From JANSYL01 sp963921255 (GTDB taxonomy: Bacteria > Pseudomonadota > Alphaproteobacteria > Rhodobacterales > Rhodobacteraceae), in the NCBI GenBank assembly GCA_963921255.3, contig CAWUEW020000001.1, positions 868,001 to 932,000 on the forward strand: a DNA stretch of 64,000 nt, in the 5' to 3' direction. The position numbers were made by a program, and so were the translations under genes. Shown here piece by piece: positions 8,013-16,384 of this stretch; position 1 is the first letter of the stretch, and each line of letters begins with the position of its first letter. The notes below the pieces were generated by a model. The model was not told where the DNA came from. It made no database searches and was given only the letters and a program-made list of their open reading frames with translations.

Positions 8013-9011
8013 ATGACTTTGACCAAAAAGCTGTTGGGCGCTGCTGCTGCCCTTGCCATTTCGGCAACCGGCGCGCTGGCCGACGGCCCGGCCATCATCT
8101 TTGACCTCGGCGGCAAATTCGACCGCTCGTTCAACGAAGCCGCCTTCAACGGCGCCGAGCGTTGGGCCGAGGCCACGGGCGGCACCTACCGCGAAATCGA
8201 ACTGCAGTCGGACGCGCAGCGCGAGCAAGCCATGCGCCGCCTGGCCGAAGCTGGTTCGAACCCGATCGTGATGGCTGGCTTCAGCCAAGCGTCGGCCCTG
8301 TCGGTTGTGGCGCCTGACTATCCGGACACGACCTTCGTCATCATCGACGGCGTCGTGGACGAGCCGAACGTGCGTTCGGTTGTCTTCTCCGAGCATGAAG
8401 GATCCTACCTGGTCGGCATGATGGCTGCGATGGCGTCCGAATCCGGCACCGTCGGCTTCGTCGGCGGCATGGACATTCCGCTGGTCTCGCGCTTCGCCTG
8501 TGGCTACGCCCAGGGCGTTGTGGCCGTGAACCCCGATGCAACCGTGATCGCCAACATGACCGGCACGACCCCGGCGGCCTGGAACGACCCGGTGCGCGGC
8601 GGTGAATTGACCCGTGGCCAGATCAGCCAGGGCGCCGACGTCGTCTACGCTGCAGCGGGCGGCACGGGTTTGGGTGTTCTGCAGGTCGCAGCGGATGAAG
8701 GCATCCTGTCGATCGGTGTGGACAGCAACCAGAACTACCTGCACCCGGGTTCGGTTCTGACCTCGATGATGAAGCGTGTTGACGTTGCCGTCGAAGACGC
8801 CTTCACCTCGGGCGCCGATGTGGAAACCGGCTTCTTCGTCTTCGGCCTGGCCGAAAACGGCGTGGGTTACGCGCTGGACGAAAACAACGAAGAGCTTGTC
8901 TCGGCCGACATGCAGTCCGCCGTGGACAGCGCGCGCGAGCAGATCATCGCGGGCGAGATCATGGTCCACAACTTCACCGAAGACGGCACCTGCCCGGTGG
9001 CCATGCAGTAA
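8013..9011 (+). CDS. BMP/PnrA-family nucleoside-binding protein of an ABC transporter
   Basis: 332 residues. A Sec signal peptide (MTLTKKLLGAAAALAISATG, cleaved after ALA) precedes the mature domain, which begins ADGPAIIFDLGGKFDRSFNEAAFNGAERW, the hallmark start of the Bmp family (PF02608). There is no lipobox cysteine, so it is probably a soluble periplasmic protein, as expected in Gram-negative members. Bmp/PnrA proteins bind purine and other nucleosides and deliver them to the ABC permease encoded just downstream. A stem-loop separates it from the ATPase gene, which would allow more binding protein than membrane components. Confidence 0.9.
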   Translation: MTLTKKLLGAAAALAISATGALADGPAIIFDLGGKFDRSFNEAAFNGAERWAEATGGTYREIELQSDAQREQAMRRLAEAGSNPIVMAGFSQASALSVVAPDYPDTTFVIIDGVVDEPNVRSVVFSEHEGSYLVGMMAAMASESGTVGFVGGMDIPLVSRFACGYAQGVVAVNPDATVIANMTGTTPAAWNDPVRGGELTRGQISQGADVVYAAAGGTGLGVLQVAADEGILSIGVDSNQNYLHPGSVLTSMMKRVDVAVEDAFTSGADVETGFFVFGLAENGVGYALDENNEELVSADMQSAVDSAREQIIAGEIMVHNFTEDGTCPVAMQ

Positions 9012-9022
9012 TCTGACGGTCT

Positions 9023-9097
9023 GGCAGGCCTTGACCTGCCGGATGCGTTCGATGTGAAAAAGAAGGGCCGCGCCAGGCATCGGTCGCGGCCCTTCTT
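9023..9097 (+). terminator. stem-loops between binding protein and ATPase genes
   Basis: Two hairpins lie between the stop at 9011 and the next start at 9122: a 6-bp stem at about 9023-9040 and a perfect 13-bp stem (9060-9072 with 9085-9097, 12-base loop). No long T-run follows. This suits partial termination or protection of the upstream mRNA end, a common way to raise binding protein over transporter subunits. Confidence 0.75.
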
Positions 9098-9121
9098 CTA
9101 TCAGTGCCGAAGGATTGTCTG

Positions 9122-10669
9122 ATGACCACGCCCCCGCCCGCCATTGAACTGAAAGGCATCTCCAAGGCCTTTGGACCTGTTCAGGCGAACCAAGATATCA
9201 GCATGTCGGTCGCCAAGGGTGCGATCCATGGCATCGTCGGGGAAAACGGGGCCGGAAAATCGACGCTCATGTCGATCCTCTACGGCTTTTACAAAGCCGA
9301 CAAAGGCGAGATTTTCATCAACGGACAGGCCACCCCCATCCCCGACAGCCAGGCTGCGATCAGGGCCGGGATCGGGATGGTCCACCAGCACTTCAAGTTG
9401 GTCGAGAACTTCTCGGTGGTGGAGAACGTGATCCTGGGGGCGGAAGATGGCGCGATGCTTCAGCCGTCGGTGTCCAAGGCGCGCAAGGTGCTGACCGATC
9501 TGGCCACTGAATATGGGCTGGAAGTGAACCCGGACGCCATTATCGAAGACCTGTCCGTCGGACACCAGCAGCGCGTCGAGATCCTCAAGCAGCTCTACCG
9601 TCATGCCGATATCCTGATCCTGGACGAGCCGACCGGGGTGCTGACGCCGGCCGAGGCCGACCAGTTGTTCCGCATTCTTGAGCGCCTGAAGGCCGAGGGC
9701 AAAACCATCATCCTGATCACGCACAAGCTGCGCGAGATCATGGAGATCACCGATACCGTCAGCGTGATGCGGCGGGGCAAGATGACCAACACCGTCAAGA
9801 CCGAGGACACATCCCCGCAACAGCTTGCTGAAATGATGGTGGGACGGAAGGTGCTGTTGGAGGTCGACAAGACCCCGGCCAACCCGGGCGAGGTGGTTTT
9901 GAACGTTCAGGACCTGCGCGTGGTCGACGGGGCGGGCGTCGAGCGTCTGAAGGGTGTTTCGTTCAACATTCGCAAGGGCGAAATCCTCGGGATCGCGGGC
10001 GTGGCTGGCAATGGCCAGACCGAACTTCTGGAGGTGTTGGGCGGCATGATCGCGGCGCAAGGCGGCACCGTGACCCTCAAAAACCAGGAGATTGACCTGA
10101 CGGGCAAGCACTCCAACGGCCAGACCCGCCGCGCGCGGGGGATTGCGCATGTGCCGGAGGACCGCCAGACCGAGGGGCTGATCATGCCCTTCGAAGCCTG
10201 GGAAAACGCGGCCTTTGGCTATCACCAGGATGACAAATACCAGGCCAACCGCCTGTTGATGAGCAATGCAGCCATCAAGGCGGACTGCGCCGAGAAAATG
10301 GAACGCTATGACGTGCGCCCGCCGAACCCGCGCCTTCCGGCCCGTAACTTCTCGGGCGGGAACCAGCAAAAGATCGTCGTGGCGCGCGAGATGGATCGGA
10401 CGCCGGACCTGCTGCTGGTTGGTCAGCCCACGCGCGGCGTGGACATCGGCGCGATCGAGTTCATTCACAAGCAGATCCTGGCCTTGCGGGATCAGGGAAA
10501 AGCGATCCTGCTGATCTCGGTCGAACTGGACGAAATCCTCGGGCTGTCGGACCGGATTGCCGTCATGTTCGACGGCCAACTCATGGGCGAGCGCTTGCCC
10601 GAGGAAACCAACGAAAATGAATTGGGCCTCTTGATGGCCGGGATCACCGAGACGAAGGGGGCCGCATAA
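9122..10669 (+). CDS. ABC transporter ATPase with two nucleotide-binding domains (nucleoside uptake)
   Basis: 515 residues made of two ATPase domains, as in sugar- and nucleoside-type importers. The first has Walker A GENGAGKS (about 43-50), signature LSVGHQQR and Walker B ILILDEPTGVL. The second has the typically degenerate Walker A GVAGNGQTEL, signature FSGGNQQK and LLLVGQPTRGVD. Start at 9122 has AAGGA about nine bases upstream. Its stop TAA shares the A with the ATG of the first permease (10669), so translation is likely coupled. The two flanking permeases and the Bmp-type binding protein complete the importer. Confidence 0.93.
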   Translation: MTTPPPAIELKGISKAFGPVQANQDISMSVAKGAIHGIVGENGAGKSTLMSILYGFYKADKGEIFINGQATPIPDSQAAIRAGIGMVHQHFKLVENFSVVENVILGAEDGAMLQPSVSKARKVLTDLATEYGLEVNPDAIIEDLSVGHQQRVEILKQLYRHADILILDEPTGVLTPAEADQLFRILERLKAEGKTIILITHKLREIMEITDTVSVMRRGKMTNTVKTEDTSPQQLAEMMVGRKVLLEVDKTPANPGEVVLNVQDLRVVDGAGVERLKGVSFNIRKGEILGIAGVAGNGQTELLEVLGGMIAAQGGTVTLKNQEIDLTGKHSNGQTRRARGIAHVPEDRQTEGLIMPFEAWENAAFGYHQDDKYQANRLLMSNAAIKADCAEKMERYDVRPPNPRLPARNFSGGNQQKIVVAREMDRTPDLLLVGQPTRGVDIGAIEFIHKQILALRDQGKAILLISVELDEILGLSDRIAVMFDGQLMGERLPEETNENELGLLMAGITETKGAA

Positions 10670-11787
10670 TGGATAAGATGCCCAAATGGGCCGATGTCAT
10701 CCTCATCCCGCTGATCAGCGTCGCCCTGGCCCTGATCGTTTCGGGATTTGTGGTGCTGTTCATCGGGGAAAACCCGTTGGAGGCGATGGCGATCATGGTG
10801 CGCGGTGCTTTCGGCTCCGCCTATGGATGGGGCTACACGCTCTACTATGCCACCAACTTCATCTTCACCGGGCTGGCCGTTGCGGTCGCCTTCCACGCGC
10901 GCCTCTTCAACATTGGCGGCGAAGGACAAGCCGCCTTGGGCGGGCTCGGTGTGGCGATCGTTTTGCTCAACTTCGGCTGGCCGCATTGGTCCGTGGCACT
11001 CGTGGCCGCCATTGTTGGCTCGGCGATCTTCGGCGCGGCCTGGGCGGCGGTGCCGGCCTATCTTCAGGCCAAGCGCGGCAGCCACATCGTCATCACGACG
11101 ATCATGTTCAACTACATCGCCGCCGCCTTGCTGGTGTACCTCCTGGTCAATGTGTTCCGCGTCGAAGGGTCTATGACGCCGGAAACCGCCCGTTTTGCCG
11201 AATCCATGCACCTTCCGAACGCGGCGGATTTCGCTGGGTTCCTCGGGTTCCGCCCGTCCACGCCTCTGAACTTCTCATTCTTCATCGCGATCCTGTGCTG
11301 CGTCGGCGTCTGGCTCCTGATCTGGCGCACGCGGCTTGGCTATGAAATCCGGGCCTTCGGGCATTCGGAGTCCGCCGCCGTCTATGCCGGCATCAATCCG
11401 ACCAAGATCATCATGATCACCATGCTCATTTCCGGCGGTTTGGCGGGCATGATGGCCATCAACGTCGTGATGGGCGAGGCCGAGCGCCTTGTGCTCGATT
11501 TCACTGAAGGGGCTGGTTTTGTCGGGATCGCGGTCGCGCTGATGGGACGGTCGCATCCGGTGGGTGTCGTTCTGGCAGCGTTGTTGTTCGGCGCGCTCTA
11601 TCAGGGGGGCGCGGAGCTGCAGTTCGAGATGCCCGCCGTCAGCCGCGAAATGATTGTCGTCATCCAGGCCCTGGTCATCCTGTTCACCGGGGCGCTCGAC
11701 AACATGGTGCGGATGCCGATGGAAAGCCTGTTCCTGTCCCTCAAGCGCCGGAGCGACGCCGCCGGCCAAAGCACCCCGGCGGAGTGA
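10669..11787 (+). CDS. ABC transporter permease 1 (nucleoside importer)
   Basis: 372 residues of the BPD_transp_2 family with about eight to ten predicted membrane segments. The motif ARLFNIGGEGQAALGGLG near residue 80 is the family's conserved cytoplasmic loop region, and RLGYEIRAFGHSESAAVYAGIN is the ATPase-contacting EAA-like loop. It pairs with permease 2 at 12432. The C-terminus ends in a short charged tail (LKRRSDAAGQ). Its stop overlaps the ribosome site of the LysE gene that follows. Confidence 0.92.
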   Translation: MDKMPKWADVILIPLISVALALIVSGFVVLFIGENPLEAMAIMVRGAFGSAYGWGYTLYYATNFIFTGLAVAVAFHARLFNIGGEGQAALGGLGVAIVLLNFGWPHWSVALVAAIVGSAIFGAAWAAVPAYLQAKRGSHIVITTIMFNYIAAALLVYLLVNVFRVEGSMTPETARFAESMHLPNAADFAGFLGFRPSTPLNFSFFIAILCCVGVWLLIWRTRLGYEIRAFGHSESAAVYAGINPTKIIMITMLISGGLAGMMAINVVMGEAERLVLDFTEGAGFVGIAVALMGRSHPVGVVLAALLFGALYQGGAELQFEMPAVSREMIVVIQALVILFTGALDNMVRMPMESLFLSLKRRSDAAGQSTPAE

Positions 11788-11792
11788 TCGGC

Positions 11793-12428
11793 ATGGATAG
11801 CCTTCTGCTCTTTCTGCCCGGGTTCATGGCGGCCTATGCCATCCTTCTTGTCGGGGCCTCGTCCCCCGGCCCGGCCGTGGCAATGCTGATGGGGTTGAGC
11901 CTGGGCCAGGGGCGCTCGGCGGCCTTGATTGCCTGCACCGGGATCGCGCTTGGGTCGGCCACAATCAATATCCTGACCCTTCTTGGGGTCGGGCTTCTGT
12001 TGAGCCAGGCGGCCTGGGCGATGATGGCGCTCAAACTGATTGGCGCGGGGTATCTGGCCTATCTGGCCTGGGGGGCCTTCCGCAAAGCAGCCCATCCACC
12101 GCAGATCGCTGCACAATCGGTTGCGCGCCAAGGCGCTTGGGCTTTGTTTCTCAAAGGTTACCTGCTGCAGGTCACGAACCCCAAAGCCATCGCCTTTTGG
12201 CTGGCCATCGCGGCGCTTGGCGCAACCGCCGGTGCCCCGCTGGGTGTGATTGCCTTCTTCGTCCTGTCGATGGCGGTCATCAGCTTTGTCTGCCATGCGG
12301 TGTGGGCCTTGGCCCTGTCGGCGAACCCTGTGCGCGCCGCCTACACCCATGCGCGCCGATATATCGAGGGCGCGCTTGGGGCGTTTTTCGCCTTTGCTGC
12401 GTTCAAACTTGCGACTTCGAGGATCTGA
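11793..12428 (+). CDS. LysE/RhtB family amino acid exporter inside the nucleoside operon
   Basis: 211 residues with about six hydrophobic segments. The start region LPGFMAAYAILLVGASSPGPAVAMLM carries the PGP motif of the LysE/RhtB exporters, which pump amino acids or similar metabolites out of the cell. ATG at 11793 is preferred because GGAG lies eight bases upstream; an in-frame GTG at 11784 is possible. The gene lies between the two permease genes of the ABC importer on the same strand, with spacers of a few bases, so it is almost certainly in the same transcript. The exported substrate is unknown. Confidence 0.85.
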   Translation: MDSLLLFLPGFMAAYAILLVGASSPGPAVAMLMGLSLGQGRSAALIACTGIALGSATINILTLLGVGLLLSQAAWAMMALKLIGAGYLAYLAWGAFRKAAHPPQIAAQSVARQGAWALFLKGYLLQVTNPKAIAFWLAIAALGATAGAPLGVIAFFVLSMAVISFVCHAVWALALSANPVRAAYTHARRYIEGALGAFFAFAAFKLATSRI

Positions 12429-12431
12429 GCC

Positions 12432-13409
12432 ATGGATTTTCTGACCATTCTTCAAATCCTCGACTCCACGGTCCGCCTGGCCACGCCGCTTTTGCTGGCA
12501 TGCCTGGCGGGGCTGTATTCCGAGCGGGCCGGGATTTTCGACATCGGCCTTGAAGGCAAGATGCTGGCCGCGGCCTTCTTTTCCGCGGCCATCGCGTTCA
12601 CCACCGGCTCGGTCTGGATCGGGTTGTTCGCGGGCATCGGGGCATCGATGGTACTGTCGGGCCTTCATGGTGCGGCGTCCATCACTTTCCGGGGCAACCA
12701 GCTGATCTCGGGGGTGGCCATCAACTTTTTGGCGGCGGGCCTCACGGTCGTGGTGGCCCAAAACTGGTTCGCCCAGGGCGGACGGACCCCTGCGCTGTCG
12801 GGAGATGCGCGGTTCGAAAACATCGTGCTGCCGGGGGCGGAATCCACCATTCGCGGTATCCAGGGCCAGGGACCGCTCGGGCAGATCTATTCCGAACTGA
12901 TTTCCGGCCATTCGATCATCGTTTACATGGCGCTTCTGATCGTGCCGTTGACCTGGTGGGTGCTGTTCCGTACGCGCTTTGGGCTGCGGCTGCGGGCTGT
13001 TGGCGAAAACCCTGCAGCCGTGGACACGGCAGGAATTTCCGTTGTCGGGCTGCGCTACGCGGCGGTCATGATCTGTGGCGTGCTGTGCGGCCTTGCAGGC
13101 GCCTATCTGGCGACCGCCCTCTCGGCGGGCTTCGTAAAGGACATGAGCGCCGGGCGCGGCTTTATCGCGCTGGCGGCCCTGATCTTCGCCAAGTGGCGGC
13201 CGTGGTATGCGCTTTATGCCTGTCTTCTGTTTGGCTTCCTGGATGCGGTCGGGAACCGGTATCAGAATATCTCGCTCGGGGACTTGGTCATTCCGGTCCA
13301 GTTCATGCAGGCGCTGCCCTACATCCTGACCGTCATCATCCTTGCAGGCTTTGTCGGCAAGGCGATCCCGCCGCGCGCAGGGGGCGAGCCCTATGTCAAA
13401 GAACGCTGA
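12432..13409 (+). CDS. ABC transporter permease 2 (nucleoside importer)
   Basis: 325 residues of the BPD_transp_2 family, shorter than permease 1, as is usual for the second subunit. GLYSERAGIFDIGLEGKMLA near residue 35 is the conserved loop matching INIGGEG in its partner, and FGLRLRAVGENPAAVDTAGI is the ATPase-contacting loop. About eight membrane segments are visible. The 3' end overlaps the start of the phosphorylase gene by 17 bases, indicating one operon for uptake and breakdown of nucleosides. Confidence 0.92.
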   Translation: MDFLTILQILDSTVRLATPLLLACLAGLYSERAGIFDIGLEGKMLAAAFFSAAIAFTTGSVWIGLFAGIGASMVLSGLHGAASITFRGNQLISGVAINFLAAGLTVVVAQNWFAQGGRTPALSGDARFENIVLPGAESTIRGIQGQGPLGQIYSELISGHSIIVYMALLIVPLTWWVLFRTRFGLRLRAVGENPAAVDTAGISVVGLRYAAVMICGVLCGLAGAYLATALSAGFVKDMSAGRGFIALAALIFAKWRPWYALYACLLFGFLDAVGNRYQNISLGDLVIPVQFMQALPYILTVIILAGFVGKAIPPRAGGEPYVKER

Positions 13410-14196
13410 GGATCTGGCGGCGGCCATCCGCGACCAGGCTGGCGAGGGTGCGCCGGTGTACGGCTTGGTTCTGGGTTCGGGTCTGGGCCATATCGCGGAC
13501 GAGGTTGACGGTGTCGCGATTGACTATGGTGACCTCCCGGGCTTCCCGCATGCGGGGGTGTCCGGCCACAACCCCAAACTGGTGATCGGAGATCTTGAAG
13601 GGGTCCGCGTGGCGGTTTTCGGCGGACGGGCGCACTACTATGAAAGCGGGCGCGGCGATGCGATGCGCCTGCCGCTCGAGGTGCTGAAGGCGCTTGGGGG
13701 GGAACGTCTGATCCTCACCAATGCGGCCGGATCCATGCATCCGGACATCGACCCCGGCGATCTGATGATGCTGAACGACCACATCAATTTCTCGGGGCTG
13801 AACCCGCTGATCGGGGAAAAGACGGACGCCCGTTTCGTCCCGATGACCGAGCCTTATGATCCCGACATTTGCGCCGCGCTGCGGGCGGCGGCCGCAGCAG
13901 AAGGGATCGATTTGGCCGAAGGGGTCTACGCCTGGTATTCGGGTCCGTCCTTTGAGACCAAGGCCGAGATCCGGGCGATCCGCCTTCTTGGGGCGGACGC
14001 GGTCGGTATGTCGACCGTCCCCGAGGTGATCCTTGCGCGGTTCCTCGGCCTCAAGGTCGCCGCAATTTCGACCATCACGAACAAGGCGGCGGGCCTGTCG
14101 GACGAAAACATCAGCCATGAGCATACCAAGGCGATGGCCCCGCTCGGGGCCGCCAAGTTGGAGCGTATCTTGCGGCGCATGCTTCAAGACGGCTAG
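13393..14196 (+). CDS. purine-nucleoside phosphorylase (trimeric PNP family)
   Basis: 267 residues. GLVLGSGLGHIADEV is the phosphate-binding loop; GGRAHYYESG, LTNAAGSMHPDIDPGDLMMLNDHINF and AVGMSTVPEV are motifs of the PunA/XapA-type trimeric phosphorylases. The enzyme splits purine (deoxy)nucleosides with phosphate into base and (deoxy)ribose 1-phosphate in the cytoplasm. Placement directly after the nucleoside importer, with overlapping reading frames, supports a salvage pathway. Start at 13393 gives the expected length; the longer in-frame ATG at 13342 lies deep in the permease gene. Confidence 0.92.
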   Translation: MSKNAEDLAAAIRDQAGEGAPVYGLVLGSGLGHIADEVDGVAIDYGDLPGFPHAGVSGHNPKLVIGDLEGVRVAVFGGRAHYYESGRGDAMRLPLEVLKALGGERLILTNAAGSMHPDIDPGDLMMLNDHINFSGLNPLIGEKTDARFVPMTEPYDPDICAALRAAAAAEGIDLAEGVYAWYSGPSFETKAEIRAIRLLGADAVGMSTVPEVILARFLGLKVAAISTITNKAAGLSDENISHEHTKAMAPLGAAKLERILRRMLQDG

Positions 14197-14204
14197 GCGG
14201 GCCG

Positions 14205-14624
14205 GTGCAGACCACGTTTGAAATTGCCACCCACGGGCCGGGCCTGACCGAGATCACGCCACGTGTCGCCCGTTGGCTGAGCGGGCAGGGCGATGGTTTG
14301 CTGACCCTGATGATCCGCCACACCTCGGCCAGCTTGCTGATCCAGGAAAATGCGGATCCCGAGGTGCAAACCGATCTGGCCGCCTTTTTCCACCGTCTCG
14401 TTCCGCCGACGACCGACCCCTCGATGGCCTACCTGACCCATACCTATGAAGGGCCGGACGATATGCCCGCGCATATCAAGGCCGCGCTGCTGCCGGTGTC
14501 GCTCCAGATCCCGGTCGAGCGCGGGCGCATGCGGCTTGGCTCGTGGCAGGGCATCTACGTGATGGAGCATCGCAACAGGCCCCATCATCGACAGGTTGCC
14601 GCGGTGTTTCAGCCGATCTCGTGA
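14205..14624 (+). CDS. yjbQ: YjbQ family protein
   Basis: 139 residues with a GTG start eight bases after the phosphorylase stop. LTLMIRHTSASLLIQENADPEV and LGSWQGIYVMEHRNRPHHRQV are the two conserved blocks of the YjbQ/UPF0047 family, with conserved histidines and acidic residues around a putative metal site. E. coli YjbQ has weak thiamin phosphate synthase activity, but its main role is unresolved. It may be cotranscribed with the salvage operon by position only. Confidence 0.88.
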   Translation: MQTTFEIATHGPGLTEITPRVARWLSGQGDGLLTLMIRHTSASLLIQENADPEVQTDLAAFFHRLVPPTTDPSMAYLTHTYEGPDDMPAHIKAALLPVSLQIPVERGRMRLGSWQGIYVMEHRNRPHHRQVAAVFQPIS

Positions 14625-14667
14625 CCGCGTGCGATACCGCATCATGTTGGGTTACCAATCTCCCCCT

Positions 14668-14727
14668 ACCCAAGTCTTATGCGCTGTCCTATAGTGGCTG
14701 TGGATAAACGGGCATAAGACCCAAGTC
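14668..14727. repeat. nested direct and inverted repeats upstream of nrdR
   Basis: ACCCAAGTC occurs at 14668-14676 and again at 14719-14727 as a direct repeat. The overlapping GTCTTATGC (14674-14682) recurs inverted as GCATAAGAC (14712-14720). A possible -10 element TATAGT lies between them. The array sits 55-115 bases upstream of nrdR and could be an operator. It does not match the known NrdR box consensus by eye. Confidence 0.4.
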
Positions 14728-14783
14728 ATGAGGCATCGGTGTGTCGGAAAAGACCGCCGCAGGGACAGAAAAGGGGACGGGGG

Positions 14784-15254
14784 ATGCGCTGCCCGTTTTG
14801 TGGAAACGTCGATACGCAAGTGAAGGACTCGCGTCCGGCGGAAGATCATGTCGCGATCCGGCGGCGGCGATTCTGCCCCGCATGTGGCGGGCGCTTCACA
14901 ACCTATGAACGTGTCCAGCTTCGCGATCTTGTCGTGATCAAATCGACGGGCAAACGGGAAGACTTCGACCGCGATAAGCTCGAACGCTCCGTCCGCATCT
15001 CGATGCAAAAACGCCCCGTGGAACCAGAACGCATCGACCAGATGATTTCGGGGATCGTGCGACGTCTTGAAAGCCTGGGCGAAACCGACATTCAGTCGAA
15101 AACGATTGGTGAGATCGTGATGGAGCGCCTCGCGGCCATCGACACCGTCGCCTATGTGCGCTTCGCCAGCGTCTACAAGAACTTCCAGGCCGAGGGCGAC
15201 TTCGAAGAGTTCCTCAAGGAACTCGCGCCACCAACGCCCAAACCTGAAGACTGA
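14784..15254 (+). CDS. nrdR: transcriptional regulator NrdR
   Basis: 156 residues. An N-terminal zinc ribbon (MRCPFCGN and FCPACG; C3, C6, C31, C34) is followed by an ATP-cone domain (about 49-139) starting VIKSTGKREDFDRDKLERSV. NrdR senses ATP/dATP and represses ribonucleotide reductase genes. Length and motifs are complete. Start at 14784 follows a GGGGACGGGGG stretch. In this group nrdR is commonly followed by riboflavin genes, as here; ribD starts four bases after its stop. Confidence 0.96.
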   Translation: MRCPFCGNVDTQVKDSRPAEDHVAIRRRRFCPACGGRFTTYERVQLRDLVVIKSTGKREDFDRDKLERSVRISMQKRPVEPERIDQMISGIVRRLESLGETDIQSKTIGEIVMERLAAIDTVAYVRFASVYKNFQAEGDFEEFLKELAPPTPKPED

Positions 15255-15258
15255 CGCC

Positions 15259-16383
15259 ATGACCCACCCTGCCGATGCGCGTTGGATGCGTTTGGCCATC
15301 CACTTGGGCGCACGCGGGCAGGGGCGGACTTGGCCAAATCCAAGCGTGGGCTGTGTTGTTGTGCGCGACGGGCGCGTTGTTGGTCGGGGGTGGACCCAAC
15401 CCGGCGGCCGCCCCCATGCCGAAGTCGTGGCGCTGGCCCAGGCGGGCGCGGCGGCGCGTGGCGCAACAGCCTATGTCAGCCTCGAACCATGCGCCCATCA
15501 TGGAAAGACCCCGCCGTGTGCGGACGCGTTGATTGCGGCTGGTGTGGTGCGTGTCGTCGTCGCGTTGGGCGATCCCGATCCGCGCACCAACGGGGCAGGG
15601 CTGGCGCGATTGGAGGGCGCCGGCATCGCCGTCACCCGCGCTGTGTTGCCGACCGAGGCCGAGCCGATCCTGCGGGGGTTCCTATCCCGGATTGAACGCG
15701 GGCGTCCGGCGCTGACCTTGAAGTTGGCGCTGTCGCTGGATGGGCGCATCGCAACGGCCACCGGCGAAAGCCAGTGGATCACCGGGCCGGACTCGCGCCG
15801 GATGGTGCACGCCATGCGCGCGCGGCATGACGCGGTGCTGGTCGGCGCCGGCACGGCCCGGGCGGATGACCCGAGCCTGACCGTGCGCGGAATGGGCATC
15901 ACGCATCAGCCCGTCCGGGTTGTCGTGTCTCGACGACTGGATCTTCCTGCAGATTCGGCCCTGAAGCGCAGCGCTAAGGACATCCCGGTCTGGCTCTGCC
16001 ACGGCGCGGATGCAACGGAACGCACCAAGGCAGTCTGGGCCGAGGCGGGGGCCAAGCTGCTGCAGGTCGACACCGGCCCCGGCGGCCAGCTTGACCTTGA
16101 TGCCGTTACGGCCGCCCTGGGTGCCCAAGGGCTGACGCGCGTGTTCTGCGAAGGGGGTGGGGCGCTGGCCGCTGGTCTTCTCGCCTCGGACCTCGTCGAT
16201 GATCTGGCGGTCTTTACGGCAGGCAAAGCCATTGGGGCCGAGGGCACGCCCGGCTTGGGCGCAATGGGCATCGCGGCTTTGGCCGAGGCCCCGCAATTCG
16301 ACCTTGTGCGCCAGCAAACGGTCGGCGCGGATGTCCTGAGCGAATGGACCAGAACAGAGCGGCGCCCCGTAGCGGACGCCTAG
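15259..16383 (+). CDS. ribD: bifunctional riboflavin deaminase/reductase RibD
   Basis: 374 residues. The N-terminal deaminase domain has zinc ligands H53 (HAEVVAL), C78 and C87 (EPCAHHGKTPPCADA). The C-terminal reductase domain begins near residue 150 (ALTLKLALSLDGRIATATGESQWITG) and includes FCEGGGALAAGLL. The enzyme performs the second and third steps of riboflavin synthesis from the GTP cyclohydrolase II product. It lies four bases after nrdR. Its stop is one base from the stop of kpsC, which is on the other strand, so the riboflavin cluster is split here by the capsule genes. Confidence 0.95.
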   Translation: MTHPADARWMRLAIHLGARGQGRTWPNPSVGCVVVRDGRVVGRGWTQPGGRPHAEVVALAQAGAAARGATAYVSLEPCAHHGKTPPCADALIAAGVVRVVVALGDPDPRTNGAGLARLEGAGIAVTRAVLPTEAEPILRGFLSRIERGRPALTLKLALSLDGRIATATGESQWITGPDSRRMVHAMRARHDAVLVGAGTARADDPSLTVRGMGITHQPVRVVVSRRLDLPADSALKRSAKDIPVWLCHGADATERTKAVWAEAGAKLLQVDTGPGGQLDLDAVTAALGAQGLTRVFCEGGGALAAGLLASDLVDDLAVFTAGKAIGAEGTPGLGAMGIAALAEAPQFDLVRQQTVGADVLSEWTRTERRPVADA

Positions 16384-16384
16384 T

